Notes: generated by a model not told the origin, from the letters alone. DNA of 64,000 bases from Linnemannia elongata (GCA_036320915.1 JAXBDG010000015.1:1542140-1606139); one strand, 5' to 3'; positions 18,789 through 30,606 are shown, counted from the first letter of the stretch. Numbers and translations: made by a program.

Positions 18789-21305
18789 ATGTGTCCATCC
18801 ACAGGACACTTGCTCGGAGTCCACTGCAGCCAGCAACCCTACCCTTTTCACCCAACCCCACCTTACTACAACCACTCCGAGCCTGTCGCCACTTCTTACT
18901 CGCAACAACAACAACAACAACAGCCACCACCCCAGCAACAGCAACAGCAACAGCAACAGCAGTACCTGGCTACGCCGTCGTCACACCTGCTGCAGCCCCA
19001 GCAACAGCCTCACCAGGATCAACACTTTCAATCACAGCCCAACATCCAACGCAGGCAGCAGCAGCAGCAACATCCACAACAACACCTCGCCGTCAACACA
19101 AAGATGGGCCTTTCAACCACTTCCACCACCCCCTCCACGGCCTCTCCACTCTCCACCAGAAAACACCAGCAGCAACAGTCGATTAGCCAATTGGCCGACT
19201 TTGCGGCTCATATGGTTTGCTACCTCCTCTATGGACACCAGCCCGCGAAACCAACACACCATCACCACCACCACCACCACCACCACCACCACAACGCCAC
19301 TGGAACTCCTCCTTCCTCCATTCCATCTTCACCTCTTCCTGGACAGGGTAGCCATAACCCAGTTAGTTGTCTCTGCGAAGTCTGCTCCTCCCACTCTTCT
19401 GAGACACATTCGCCTTTACGTTCAACAGGATCAAGCGGCAATAGCCAGTTCTCCTCTTCCTGGCCTCACTACCTCCCACCACCGCTACCAGCACCATCAT
19501 CGTCATCATCCTTATCGTCACCACTGGATCGCCCCACTCACCGGAGAATTCTCTCGGAGTCCGATATTGTCCAGCCCAAGCCCATGTTTCGCAAGTTCTG
19601 TCTAGATGTCCTCAGTGCCACCTTGCTCTCTCCCAGCGTCATCCTTCTCTCGCTCAAGTACATCCAGCAGTTGATGATCAACCTCAAAGAATCCAACAAG
19701 ATCGTTAACACGGGCGAGGGTGCAGAGTATCGCTTCTTCACCGGAGCGCTGATCCTGGCCAACAAGTTCCTGGACGACAACACCTTCACCAACAAGACCT
19801 GGGCGGATATCACAGGGATGAAGATCAAGGATGTCAACCATCTGGAGATGCAGTTCCTCAGCGGGATTGAGTTCCGCCTCTTCACGAGCTCGTGGCAATA
19901 TTCGGAATGGCTCGCCAAGCTCACCCAGTTCACGGGAACCTACATGCCCTCGCAACATGAGGTCGCCTACCAACAGCAGACAGCCGCCGCTCAATCGCCC
20001 ATCTCACCTATGGATCCCAACACGACTGTCGCCGCTGCCGCCGCTGACGAGATGTCAGGATCAGGACCAGTGCGGGATCATGGACACAGTGCAGTCGGTG
20101 GCTCAAACAGTAGCATCCATCCTTATGCTGTTGTCCCGACCTCGTCGCTCTCTATGACGTCGATTTCGCATTACATCGACTCTGTCAAGCACATCCATCA
20201 CAAGTCTAGCTCGACCAACAGCCGCTTCCAGCGTTTGGCCGCCCCGACATCTTACCACCACTCTAGCCAGTTGGCGTCCAACCCAACCACTGTTCCTTCG
20301 CATCAGCATCAACACCAGCATCAGCAGCAGCAGCAGCCTCAATACAGTTCGTTGCCGCCTTCAGGATCGTTCACCTCTTCGCCTTCTTCACTGCCTTATG
20401 CTTATCAACCACGACCTGCTGAGCCCATCCATCGCAAGCGATCTGCCAACATTGCCTTTGAGGATATTATGGACCGATCACCTCGCTACGAACCAGGATT
20501 GCTGCCCCAGACAACATCCCAGCAGCAGTTGTCCGGCGGCTCCGTCTCTAGACACAAGCGATTCTCGTCCTCCTCCTCGGTTGCAACTCTGATGGGCTCT
20601 CTGAGCACAGGAGCGGACAACTTCCACAACGGACATTCGCCCATAATCCAACAGCCAGAGCGGTACCAACAACAGCAGAGACCCCTTTCGAGTCTTCCTC
20701 AGCGGGCCAGTAGTGGAGCCTTGTCGCATTCGTTCAGGGCCAGTGGGGGACATCACCTTCATCAGCGCAGTGCTTCCGGAGGCAACTTTTACGTGGACAT
20801 GACATCGGCAGGATCGTCACCCTATGGACATGAGTCTTCATCTTCACACACCGTCCTTTCGATGCCTCCCAACCCTCGAGACCCTCGAAGAAATGGAGTC
20901 CACCCACTGGACGAGGACCATCATCACCACCATGGCTATTACGCACCTTCTAAAGGCTCATACATGCCTCCTCAGCATACCCAACAGCTTCCGCAGCAAC
21001 AGCAGCGTCACAGTAACCACAGACACAGCCACAGCCATAGCCTCCATTCCACGGTCTCGCCCTCATACTCGCCCAACGGCTACGAGTCGCCTTGCCACTC
21101 GATGGGCTACTCCGGAAACACTAACCGGAACACTCAAGGCGGTCCCACGACCTACGAGATCGATCCTCGCCTCTGGGGTCCTCTCGACAGCCTGTCGTTG
21201 TATGCGATCACCACCCAGGCTGCCAAGCGTGTCGTCGCCCAGGGCAAGGCTCTCTCTTCTTCTGCCAACGGTCTTCACATGTACTACCCCACCACGCTTG
21301 CCTAA
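18789..21305 (+). CDS. Pho80/Clg1-type cyclin with Gln/His-rich arms
   Basis: A single exon of 838 residues from ATG 18789, the first ATG of the frame; the frame is open further upstream but encodes only CT-rich leader. The cyclin box lies at about residues 258-390 and fits the Pho80 family: RKFCLDVLSATLLSPSVILL, then a stretch with ALILANKFLDDNTFTNKTWA and a block NHLEMQFLSGIEFRLF. Such cyclins bind Pho85-like CDKs and steer them to substrates in nutrient signalling, polarity or glycogen control. The arms carry polyglutamine (residues ~38-60), a polyhistidine run of about ten (CAC repeats near 19260-19291) and long Ser-rich segments typical of regulated fungal cyclins. The partner CDK is not in the window. 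The exact Pcl subgroup is uncertain; Clg1-like is a guess based on the long arms. Confidence 0.85.
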   Translation: MCPSTGHLLGVHCSQQPYPFHPTPPYYNHSEPVATSYSQQQQQQQPPPQQQQQQQQQQYLATPSSHLLQPQQQPHQDQHFQSQPNIQRRQQQQQHPQQHLAVNTKMGLSTTSTTPSTASPLSTRKHQQQQSISQLADFAAHMVCYLLYGHQPAKPTHHHHHHHHHHHHNATGTPPSSIPSSPLPGQGSHNPVSCLCEVCSSHSSETHSPLRSTGSSGNSQFSSSWPHYLPPPLPAPSSSSSLSSPLDRPTHRRILSESDIVQPKPMFRKFCLDVLSATLLSPSVILLSLKYIQQLMINLKESNKIVNTGEGAEYRFFTGALILANKFLDDNTFTNKTWADITGMKIKDVNHLEMQFLSGIEFRLFTSSWQYSEWLAKLTQFTGTYMPSQHEVAYQQQTAAAQSPISPMDPNTTVAAAAADEMSGSGPVRDHGHSAVGGSNSSIHPYAVVPTSSLSMTSISHYIDSVKHIHHKSSSTNSRFQRLAAPTSYHHSSQLASNPTTVPSHQHQHQHQQQQQPQYSSLPPSGSFTSSPSSLPYAYQPRPAEPIHRKRSANIAFEDIMDRSPRYEPGLLPQTTSQQQLSGGSVSRHKRFSSSSSVATLMGSLSTGADNFHNGHSPIIQQPERYQQQQRPLSSLPQRASSGALSHSFRASGGHHLHQRSASGGNFYVDMTSAGSSPYGHESSSSHTVLSMPPNPRDPRRNGVHPLDEDHHHHHGYYAPSKGSYMPPQHTQQLPQQQQRHSNHRHSHSHSLHSTVSPSYSPNGYESPCHSMGYSGNTNRNTQGGPTTYEIDPRLWGPLDSLSLYAITTQAAKRVVAQGKALSSSANGLHMYYPTTLA

Positions 21306-21541
21306 AACTCTTTTCCGCTTGAACATGGGGTCGTTGCCCTGTGCGTTTTTTCCCTTCTCTTTGTTTTAGCATCTTGTTTTCGTTTCTTCTTTTTGCTCCG
21401 TGCATTGTATAATATCCAAACTTGTAGCATAGTTCTTCCCCAAAAACAATTCCTCATAAAAAGCATCTTACCTCCACCATCATATCCATCGTTTCTTGGC
21501 GTATGATTACGCCTTTCGATCCGACATGTTTATTGACTGTT

Positions 21542-22479
21542 TCAAGTAATGGGTTCAAGAGCATACATCTTGACTGCAAACAAACCCGATGGAAATCCCT
21601 TCTGAACTTCCTCTCTCAAGAGCTTGAGTCCGGACTTGACGAACATCTCCTTCCAGACAGTATCCGATCGCGTCATACTGCTATCTTCCTCGTCAATCAC
21701 AATCCCGATCTTGGCATTGTTCTCTTTGACAAAGATCATCCCGCCGGGCTTCAGACCCTTTTTACACCTGTTGAAGAATGTTATCAGGTGGTCTGCGATA
21801 ATTATTGAGGAAATAATTACGAGTGTGAAAGTTGAGGGCGTATTAGACTCGAATGGCTCCCCATGATAGAAAACACGCGGAAAGAATTGTCCAGAACACT
21901 GTGACAGTAAAGATGATATTTACCTTCGGTCAAGTGGCCAAGGACCCACTGGCACCAGATAACATCAAAGCGCCCCTCCCACTCAGTCCCCTCGAATTCG
22001 ACATTCTGAAGACCCGAGCACCGAACCTCACAGACTTTGCCACTCTCGATCTCAGCTTTTAAGTACTCCTCCCGAGCCTGCTTGACAAAGATGGCAGAGT
22101 TCTCAACTAAGTCCACATGGTCAAAAGCCTTGATCAGCACCTGCTTCGTCACCCGCCCAATTCCTGCGCCACAGTCCAGTACGCGCGAGGGACCCGCGCC
22201 TGGTAGAGGCAGCTTTTGGCGCTTTGCCGTCGCTGTTGCTGTTGTCAATGACCCTGTTGTAGTGGGGGTGATTTCGGTATCTAGGTTGGAGGGAGGATTG
22301 ACGATGGATGCGGCGGAGGAGGTGGAGGGAGGGGTGACAAACTCTGAGAGAAATCGGAGTGAGGAGACGGCATCTGGGCGGGCAAGCTGACCCAGTCCTC
22401 CGAGCATTCCGTTGATTGTTGCTGGGACTGTATCCCAGTATTTTTCGGCGTCCGTGTACCAGCGTGGCGACTCTGTTGG
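21542..22479 (-). CDS. TAE1: Protein N-terminal (X-Pro-Lys) methyltransferase, Tae1/NTMT1 type
   Basis: Two exons on the minus strand, 22479-21924 and 21792-21542, join in phase (donor GTAAAT, acceptor CGCAG) for 268 residues. The enzyme methylates the alpha-amino group of proteins starting X-Pro-Lys, such as ribosomal proteins, using SAM. The family fingerprint is strong: AEKYWDTVPATINGMLGG at the start, motif I LDCGAGIGRVTK, FDVIWCQWVLGHLTEG before the intron, and FVKENNA and DEEDSSMTRSD after it. There is a ~40 residue low-complexity insertion before motif I. The coding start is not resolved: upstream of 22479 an AAATAG acceptor-like site precedes the frame and no in-frame ATG was found, so a short first exon is missing. 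It lies head-to-head with the next gene, about 440 bp apart. Confidence 0.85.
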
Positions 22480-22918
22480 CTATTTAGGAGTGTTCCGATA
22501 TGTCGGTAGTTTGAGAATGGTTGTGAGGAGTGGTCAGTTGCCAGGGTTGATAAGTCCAATTAGATACATCCAATTGAGCGTTTTCCCTATATCTGAAGTC
22601 GCTTCGTCTATAGCATTCCGTTATTTTGTTGGTCAATGTTGATTCATTGCTTCATAGTGCATGCCTCCATGGTTTGTCTGTCTAGATTCTAGTTTACACT
22701 CTTTTTTAAAAAAAGCTTTTAGCCTTTTTGTTCTGTGCGATAATGGTTTCTTCTCACTCGTCACTCGTCCCCAATTAAGGGGATGTGCTACTGTCCCCTT
22801 GCTGCTGGTGCCACCGAAACTGATCTCTCCGAAAAAAACAGGGGGGAGTTGTCAACTGCTGATCAGCTTTCTTTGCTGCACGATTCATTCCAGGGACATC
22901 AACTATCTCATAACAGCT

Positions 22919-24043
22919 ATGCTCTCAAGGAAGACTCTCCCCCCCGGCATCCTCCGCCAGGCCATGCGCCCTCAGAAACACCAGCTCCAGCACCAAGTTC
23001 GCACCCTGACTGTTTCAACACTCCGCCTTCAAGAGCAGCCTCAGCAGGAGACCTCCGCTGTCATGAACGAATTCTTGACTGCCTCCGACCCTGCTGCCGT
23101 CGAGGACACTAGCAAGAAAACTCCTTACCGCAGCGCCCGCTACATCCTCGAGCAGACCCAGCGCCAGACCGGACGTAGACCACCTCGTCGCGACAACAAC
23201 ACCAATGATACCACTGGATCGTCATCATCATCAGGAGAGCGTCGCTTCAACAATAACAACAACAGAGGCTCCAGACCCCCACGCAGCAACAGAGACAGAG
23301 ACAACAACTTTTCGCCCGCCTCAAAGTTCCAGTCCCCACCTACCATCCCTTATGACATTTCAAAGGAGCTTCGGTTCGCTGACAAGAGCGACTGGGAGGT
23401 CTCCTCCGTCCTCGATGCTCGTCCTCTCTACGCCAACATTGCTGCCGGTCGTGGAACAATTCCTGCCCTCGGCGTCTCTACTCTTCAAGACCGAACCAAC
23501 GTCGTCGCCACTGCCATTCCCGGCACCGCCTTCTCCGCTCACATCACCGGCGTCCGTAGCCATGGCGACTTTGATCCCGAAGTCGAGCAATCCCTCATTC
23601 AGACACTCGCCCCCCTCGCCGGCGACTCGTCTAAGGACCACCGTAAGAAGTCGGATATTGCAGCTGTGGAGCACCAGGCCTTCTTGCGCTGTATGACCCA
23701 CAACTTCCAGGAGGTCATGAACCCCAGGAACCCCATCAACAGGTTCAATAATGCCGGCATCAAGCATGTCGCAGGAATCAAGTACGATATCGGATCCGAC
23801 GAGGCCACGGCTCTCGAGGGTGCAGAAGAAAAGTCTTGGAAGCGTTTGGAGCGTCTTGGAGGAGACTACAGTCGGGCAAGCTCGCCCCTCTCATTACGCT
23901 CCAAGAGCAAAGGCAAAACTGGCAAGGTCGGACAGGAGGTTCTCAAGAATGTCAGTGACTTGATTGGTCAAAACCAGAGCATAGGACTCGAGGACAAGAA
24001 GAAGTTGCTCAAGGCTGTTGAGAGTGGGCTTGGTGGCATCTAA
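22919..24043 (+). CDS. Putative mitochondrial protein of unknown function
   Basis: Single exon, 374 residues from ATG 22919. The first ~35 residues are basic and free of acidic residues (MLSRKTLPPGILRQAMRPQK, then HQVRTLTVSTLRL), as in a mitochondrial targeting peptide. Residues ~70-140 are disordered, with Asn/Arg/Ser runs. The C-terminal two thirds look folded (DKSDWEVSSVLDARPLYANI; VEHQAFLRCMTHNFQEVMNP), and the end has a Lys-rich helix. I do not recognise the family; a mitochondrial ribosome or RNA-metabolism role would fit the basic composition but is a guess. The frame is open upstream of this ATG, but that part has leader-like composition. It converges with the PAXX-like gene, whose stop is about 125 bp away. 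Confidence 0.7.
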   Translation: MLSRKTLPPGILRQAMRPQKHQLQHQVRTLTVSTLRLQEQPQQETSAVMNEFLTASDPAAVEDTSKKTPYRSARYILEQTQRQTGRRPPRRDNNTNDTTGSSSSSGERRFNNNNNRGSRPPRSNRDRDNNFSPASKFQSPPTIPYDISKELRFADKSDWEVSSVLDARPLYANIAAGRGTIPALGVSTLQDRTNVVATAIPGTAFSAHITGVRSHGDFDPEVEQSLIQTLAPLAGDSSKDHRKKSDIAAVEHQAFLRCMTHNFQEVMNPRNPINRFNNAGIKHVAGIKYDIGSDEATALEGAEEKSWKRLERLGGDYSRASSPLSLRSKSKGKTGKVGQEVLKNVSDLIGQNQSIGLEDKKKLLKAVESGLGGI

Positions 24044-24168
24044 CAATGCTGGTGTTGGGAAGGGGTATGTACTGTGCTTGGGATAGATTTTGCATTTAGA
24101 ACTTTTTATTCAATGAACAAGAAAACGAAAGCATTGCTTTGCGCTTTAAAATCGTTATTTAGTCTGCC

Positions 24169-25535
24169 TTACTCTTCGTCGTCGTCGTCGTCGCTGTCGC
24201 CAAATTCGGTTCCTTCCACCGCACGTCCTCTATTCCCACATCGGATGTAAAGTAATAAATGTTAGCAAGCACTCTCAAGCCAAGCAGCAAGCGCACTGCA
24301 CATCTACACAACCGCTTACATCGATGTAGATGTACGTTACCTTTTGACTCGCGGGTTGAGGGTACTAGCGCCTTTGCGTTTCTTGAAGACCTGCTCTCTT
24401 GCAATGATCGCGTCCCTCGCGGCCTTGGATTTGGGTCGACCACTCGCCGTGCCCAACCCTCCGTTCATGCTCGCTCCTGTGTACAATTTCATGTAAGATA
24501 TCAGGCCAGGTTAATAGCCATCCAACCTCAGGAACACAAACATGCAAAATTGCAAGAATGGTGCCAGTATATGACAAGTATCACTGTTGTTTTACCAGAC
24601 TTGAAAGCGTTGGCGTGTAACCGCTCAATTTCCCTCTTGAGATCCGCGTTCTCTGATTTTAGGTTATCCCGCTCGAGCTTCAGATCTTCGTACGACCTTA
24701 CTCCACCTCCGCGGGTAGCATCTGTAGCGTTGCCTAGAACGGCTCCTGGAGTCGCTATTAATGGTGATGTTCCTGATGTACGTCCTTTTTGCTCGTTTAA
24801 CGAGCAACCCCGTCCTTGCAAGTAGCCCGCACACTGTTGCCATATTCAACGAAACAAATTTCGGCGCATTACTGATTAGTATCAAAAAGGTGACAAGTCC
24901 GAGACGGGAGAAAAACCATGACAAAGTGCCCATTAAATACCTCAAACATAAACTCTCCAAGTTTCTCACCGCGGGTAGCATGGTTGACAGTAAACATCTC
25001 GATCTGAATTGTCTCCAGGCTATCACTGCTGGCACCACCTGCCTGGGTGTGAACCTCATTGTCAACAATAACTTTACATTCACGTGCGCCCATATCCGCG
25101 ACATGGAAGTATCCCTCTACAACAGCTCTCCGAAACCGTGTTGAAAACGATGTCCAATCTTTGTCTCCTGCCGACGACAGCTACACCTCGCCAAGTTCAA
25201 TGTAATATATAATAATAAATGTAATAAATGTGAGAATGCAGACGGTAGTTAGTAGTTTGATCATGAAGTCAGACCCAACAAGTGTGCAAATTGCGATATG
25301 TAACAGCTCTTTGCCTTATTCTTACCAGGTCATCAAGGTCCTCACGTCGGTATTCGCGTTCAAAGTATGCTTTCCCCGTAAAGGCGCTCAAAACCCAGCC
25401 CCCGACGTCGTTCTCGTCGACATTGGCATCCTTGGCCAGGTGCACTTGTGAGTAAAAGATGGCCTTGCCCTGTGTCGAGTATGTCAGTTGGACTAGCTTG
25501 TCGAGCTCGAACAGCGGTTGGTACTTTGTGTTCAT
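24169..25535 (-). CDS. PAXX: PAXX-like NHEJ factor (XRCC4 superfamily)
   Basis: Five exons on the minus strand, 25535-25326, 25180-24941, 24833-24596, 24476-24341 and 24229-24169. All junctions keep phase and give 294 residues. The layout matches the XRCC4/XLF/PAXX superfamily: a ~150 residue N-terminal head (GWVLSAFTGKAYFEREY; WTSFSTRFRRAVVEGYF), a coiled coil (SYEDLKLERDNLKSENADLK), a basic stretch, and a short C-terminal motif. That motif (STLNPRVKRRGRAVEGTEF plus an acidic tail) resembles the conserved PAXX Ku-binding end, where S-x-NP-x2-K...G-V-D-F is expected; here the Val position is Thr. PAXX stabilises Ku and other end-joining factors at DNA breaks in the nucleus. The assignment rests on motif recall and domain order. 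A diverged XRCC4 is the main alternative. Confidence 0.65.
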
Positions 25536-26004
25536 CCTTGTTGTCGTTTGTTTGCTGTTGATGAGTTTGAGAGAGACAGAGAGAGAAAGAGAGGAATGAA
25601 TGTAAGATGCAGAGTGGGACCGACCACGTGTGGCTGGCTGTCTTTGGTCTTTTGGTGGCAAAAACCGCTGCCATTTTGCTCATTGATTAAGGGTCCGCAA
25701 TTTTTCATTCCGAGACCCACTTGCAGTTGAGATCAAGAGAGAAATGGTAGAAAAAGGACTTTATGCTTTTGTATGTATGTTGTGTATGAGTTGGGAGATT
25801 TTGTTTTCTAGTAGTACGACGGGGGAAAAAAGAACAAAATGGTATAAAAAGTGGATCTACTTACTACAGTACAAAAAAAAAGAAATAAAAGAAAAAGAAA
25901 ACAAAGTCGGATTGGGGAGTAGATATTAAAGAAGGTGCGATATATAAAAGAAAAGACAAAAGACGCAAAGAAATAACGAACGAACAAAAAAAAAAAACAA
26001 GACG

Positions 26005-26039
<35 letters not shown>

Positions 26040-26290
26040 AACAAATAAATAAACGCATCGGTATTAATGGCTGGTTCAAAGGGCGTAGGTGTATGGAGGA
26101 GGTATGAGGGAATGAAATGAAAAGATAAAAGTGCAGGGCAAATGTGGCAAAACAAATAATAGCTGCCTGCTTGCTTGTTCCTTTAAGATTAAGGAGCAAA
26201 TAGCCAGGAAAGAGAGGAAAGCAAGACAAGAAATATCAAATTGCCGCTTTGCAACTCTCACACCTTTGGCCAATCCAATTAAGGGATGGT
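25536..26290. other. Intergenic, A-rich tracts
   Basis: It lies between the start of the PAXX-like gene and the end of the GATA/PHD gene. There are AGAGAGA repeats near 25570-25594 and a ~32 bp A-run near 26006-26037. No gene is seen; open frames here are products of the A/T runs. Confidence 0.5.
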
Positions 26291-29200
26291 TTACTTGGAT
26301 CGAGAAGAATCCCCCGAGATCGAGGCCCTCACTCCACGGGGACGACCGCTCGAAGGAGAAGACGACGAGGTCTCAGCCGCAGAACCCGCTGCAGCCGAGC
26401 TCGTTAGGGGCTTAGGGGTCGACATCAAGGGAAGGCGCTTCTTGGGCAACTCCACACAGACACGCTTCTTCTTCACGTTCTCACGGCAAGATTCGTCGCA
26501 AAACCAGGCCTTGTCAGAAGAGGCAACCTCGTCCGAGATGGGCGAGTCTCCGTGGCATGCTTGATGGAAGGCCTTGGGGCAGCCCTCGCACCTGAGCATT
26601 TTGTTACCAGAGGTTGATTCTTGCGATTGACAACCGTGGCAAACTAACGATATGAAAAAGAAACAAAAAAAGGGGCAGGTCAGTCGGATGAGTATGCAAA
26701 CAAAGGTAGAGAGGATGACAAAGCATAAACAATGTCCAAGTGTCCATGTTCAGTTCAGATTGGAAACTATTTTTTTCGTGGTTGTTTGGGCACTTACAGT
26801 GTTGGAGGACAGGGCGAATACGCTGGTCAACAGTTTCGTGTGCATAGCTGGTGAGATCCAGGCGGGGCAACTTGCAGGCAAAACCATAACCCTTAAAGTC
26901 ACAGCCGTGCTTGTTGCAGAGCGTGCGCTTGCCCCATGGACCAGGGCGCCAGTTGACACCCTCGGTCGTGCCGCAGTAACGACACCAGTCAATGTTGGCC
27001 TTGGTCAACATCTGGAAGAGAGTAGGCGACTGAGCCTTAGAGACTTTGCTCTCGGATGCAGCAGCAGATGATGCTTTCTTGGAAGGTGCAGCTGGAACAA
27101 CGGGAGCAACCACTGGGACTGCAGCAACGGGAGCGGGAGCGGAAGTAGGAACGGGGACAGTAGCAGGGGCAATAATAGCAACCTTGGGGACAACGACAGG
27201 CTTGACTTCAACAGGGACCTCTTTGGTTTTCTGGTGCTTGGGTTGCTTGGGCTGCTTCGGTTGCTTTGCCTGCTGCTGTTGGGAGACTTTCTTGACTACC
27301 TGGGCGTCTTCCTTGGTGGGCTTGGCAATAGCCTTCTCGATGTCCTCGAGGCTAGGACCGTGCCACGTACCACGACGTCTGAGTATCAGAATGATAAACA
27401 ATGATGAAAAGACGCCATTAGTTTCCAAAGGGGACGAAAAAGAAAACCACACCCACTGACCGAGAGGATGACATGCCAAACAACCAAGGGAAAAACAGGG
27501 GAGAAAAAAAGGCAGTAAAAAGATTGTCATCTCAAAAAAAAGAAAAAACCAGACAAGACCATGCTTCGTACCTGATAGGGAACTGGTAATCCTCGACATC
27601 GGACACATCCGAGTCGCTATCGTCACTGGAGCTCAGGCCGTCAATGTGCATCTCGTTCTCAGAGTGGTAGCTGAACTCGCCCTCATCATCCGAAGACGAG
27701 GAGTAGTTGTCCTCCGACAAGTAAGTGTTGTGGCCCGATTCCTGATCAGCCTCAACCACAAACAAGTCTGAAGGCACACTACAGTCGACCATTTCCTCGG
27801 TCATGTCAACCTGCTGTTCAAACGAGCCATCAACAGCCTTGTTCTTCTCCTCTTCTTCCTCTTCCTCCTCTTCCTCTTCCTCGTCATCCGAGTGGTCCAA
27901 CTCGGGATGGTAATCGTACTCCTCGTGGGTAGGAGGAGCAAAGCAGACAATCTCGGGCATTGAGGGCGAGGTAGGGGTCAGATGGCGGACGTTGCGCATC
28001 TGGAAGAGCGATCGCCTACGGGCCATAAAGTAGCTAGCCGAAGACTCGGCATCGCTCAACTCGGCCACCTCATCATCGCCAGCATTGGAAGCTGGAGGCG
28101 AAGCGGGAGTTTCAAAGTCGGCCGAGAGGATGTCGACCCTCCGGCGCTTGGTCGACGAGATACCGCCCAAAAGGAACGCGTCCGAATTGCGGAGGAAATC
28201 ATAGGAGTGCTTGCGAGCATTGCACTCCGGAGGGGTGGGTAAGCTGGCAGTAGCAGCGAGGTCCCGGGCATCGCAGATGGAGACAGGGATGAACATTGGC
28301 CTCTTCATATCAATGACCATGTTGGCAGCTACACGACACGTTGTTCAGAAAGAACAATGAGAGATCCAAATTAGTCATTTGGCAGTAAAAGGCAGAACAA
28401 CAAAAAAAAGCTAGGGGAAGGAAGGCAGGGAGGAGATGCACAAGACAGACGACACACAGACTGAGATGGAGACAGAGAGAGTCAGAGAGAGGCAGTCAAA
28501 ACAAAAGGAAAACAAGGGAAGGAGGGCTGAATCTGAAGCACATAAAAAAAGAACGTATATCAGGAGCAGGAGGTAGGTCAACCAGCAGCAAGGCTGAAAA
28601 GGTAAAGGGAAATCGAAAGGAGGGAAGGAAAATGAAGGCAAGGGAGAAGGAGAGTGACACAGTGTCGTCGTGGCAGTGAATGAGGCGATAAACAGCAGCA
28701 CAACAATACTTGAGGGCTGGTTCAGTCACTTGCCAGTTGGTCTAAAAGAAACATAATAAGGACAACAGCGGGGAAGAAGGAAACAAATACAAACACAAAC
28801 CAAACACAGGCATAAAACACACACAGATACATTCTCTTGCATCCTTCACTCCCACTTGAAAAATAGTGAGCAGCAGAGTGACTGATAAAGATAGAACTGA
28901 ACTGAGAACTGAATTGGGTCTGGATAACTGGATATAACTGAAATCTCACTACTGTGGGGAAGAAAACACAAAAACAAGGAAGAAAGAGGAGCGCTCTATT
29001 ACCATCGTCAACGGGCTTGGTGTCTTTGGACTCTTTCCGGGAAGACGACTCTTGGACATCCTCCTCTTCGGTGGGGTAGAGAGGATGATCTTCGGTATCA
29101 TTTTCCATAAAGGGAGACATGGGAGTCATGGGGGTCGAGAAACAGCTGGGATGGTCGTCGTCGTTCTGAGAGGGTGTGCTGAAGCCAGAGTCCGAGTCGC

Positions 29201-29591
29201 TATCGAAGCTGCTGGCGGAGGAGTCGTTGAGGTAGAGCTCGACGTCGTCGTAGAGCATTGTGGAAGAGAGGAAGACATCGTTGATAACATTCTTGGGTTG
29301 AATATTGCCGTCGAAGGAGATAATGGGCTGGGTCGAGTTGGAGTATACCACAGCGGGGGTGGAGAGCTGTTCCGTTGCAGAGGAGGATGTTGATACTGGT
29401 GTTGTTGCTGGGGTGGTGTTGTGGTGGGAGGGTGCCGGTACGTGAGAGGAAGGGGAGATGTTTGCCCAGGGGTTAATGGTATCGTGTAGAGACATTGCTG
29501 GAGAGGGAAGGGGGGAAACTATTGTCGAGGCAGCTGCAGCAAAGTGGTGGTTGAGATGGCTGTAGGCGATATTGTTTTTAGACATCATCAT
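26291..29591 (-). CDS. Zinc-finger protein with a divergent GATA-like finger and a PHD finger
   Basis: Four exons on the minus strand, 29591-29003, 28328-27572, 27378-26798 and 26643-26291, join in phase for 759 residues. Residues ~1-450 are disordered, with Ser/Asp-rich blocks and a run of about 14 Glu (near 27840-27885). A GATA-like finger at about residues 585-610 reads WCRYCGTTEGVNWRPGPW and then LCNKHGC, so the last Cys pair is spaced C-x4-C instead of the canonical C-x2-C. Exon 4 completes a PHD finger (HFCHGCQ, CEGCPKAFHQAC, WFCDESC) that is split by intron 3. Together they suggest a nuclear chromatin or transcription regulator; PHD fingers often read histone H3 tails. Intron 1 is long (674 bp). 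The start is the first of three ATG codons in a row at 29591. Confidence 0.78.
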
Positions 29592-30573
29592 GCTGTGTTT
29601 GTATTATCTTTTGAGTGTCTGTGTGAGTGTTCGCCTGAGTGAGAGGAGGGGAAGGAGGGAAAGAAGAAGGGAAGGAAGGAGGAGAGAGGGGGAGGGAGAG
29701 GGAGGGAGAGGGAAAGAAAGAGTGGAAGAGTGATAGAGAAGGAAAATAAGGAAAAGAGAGAGTGAGAAGGAAAGGAAATGAAAAAAAAGAGCGGCACGCG
29801 CGGGTAACTGTGAAAAAAGAGGGAGGGAAGGGGTTTAGTTGGATATGAAGAATTGAATTGTAGTGGGGGAAGGGGTGGTGGAGGTGGTGAGTGAAGGACC
29901 AAGGAAGGATAGGGCACTGAAGTGGTATGATAGAATATGTAAAGAAGAACGTCCAAGTGCAAAAATACAAAAAAGGGAAATCGAGGGGGAAGAAGAGGAG
30001 GAGAGGCGAAAAGGGAGCAACAAACAGAATAAAGAAAGGAAAACAACAAAGGTAAATGCAAAGAAAGGAAGAGAGGAAGGATGTGAAAAACAAATAAAAA
30101 CAAAAAAAAAAAAAAAAAGAGGAAGAAAGAAGGAAGAAAGAAGGAAGGAAGGAAGAAAGGGAGGAATTGGGAAGGGAAATGAACAAGTGGAAGAAGTAGT
30201 CCGCGGGTAAGAGACAAGAACGGATGGAACGACAAGTCGACACATTCACAAACATACACCTGCGTTCATTCAAGTCAAGGCAAGGCAGCGAGAGAGGAAG
30301 AGAGATAGAGCGATAGAGGGAAGAAAATGGATGATTGAATAGCAAAAAAAGAGAGTAAGTATAGTCGAATGTAATGATATTGCAGACAGTGGGGAGGCAA
30401 TGGGGCCAAAAGGAGAAATCCCCTAGCTAAGCTTTTTTGAAATATAACAGGGTATTGATCATTTGTGTCTATTTTAACATTTTGATCAATACAAAAAATA
30501 TCAATCGTGAATAAAGTTGCCTCGCCCTGATTTGACAGCATCGATGCTCGTCCAACCACGGACAGGCAGGAAC

Positions 30574-30578
<5 letters not shown>

Positions 30579-30606
<28 letters not shown>
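30579..30606. repeat. (TC)n microsatellite
   Basis: A perfect TC run of about 28 bp. Confidence 0.9.

Noticed and set aside
29578..30345. 255 and 223 aa minus-strand frames rich in Phe, Leu, Ser and Pro
   Set aside because: They are readings of a CT-rich leader directly upstream of the GATA/PHD gene start.
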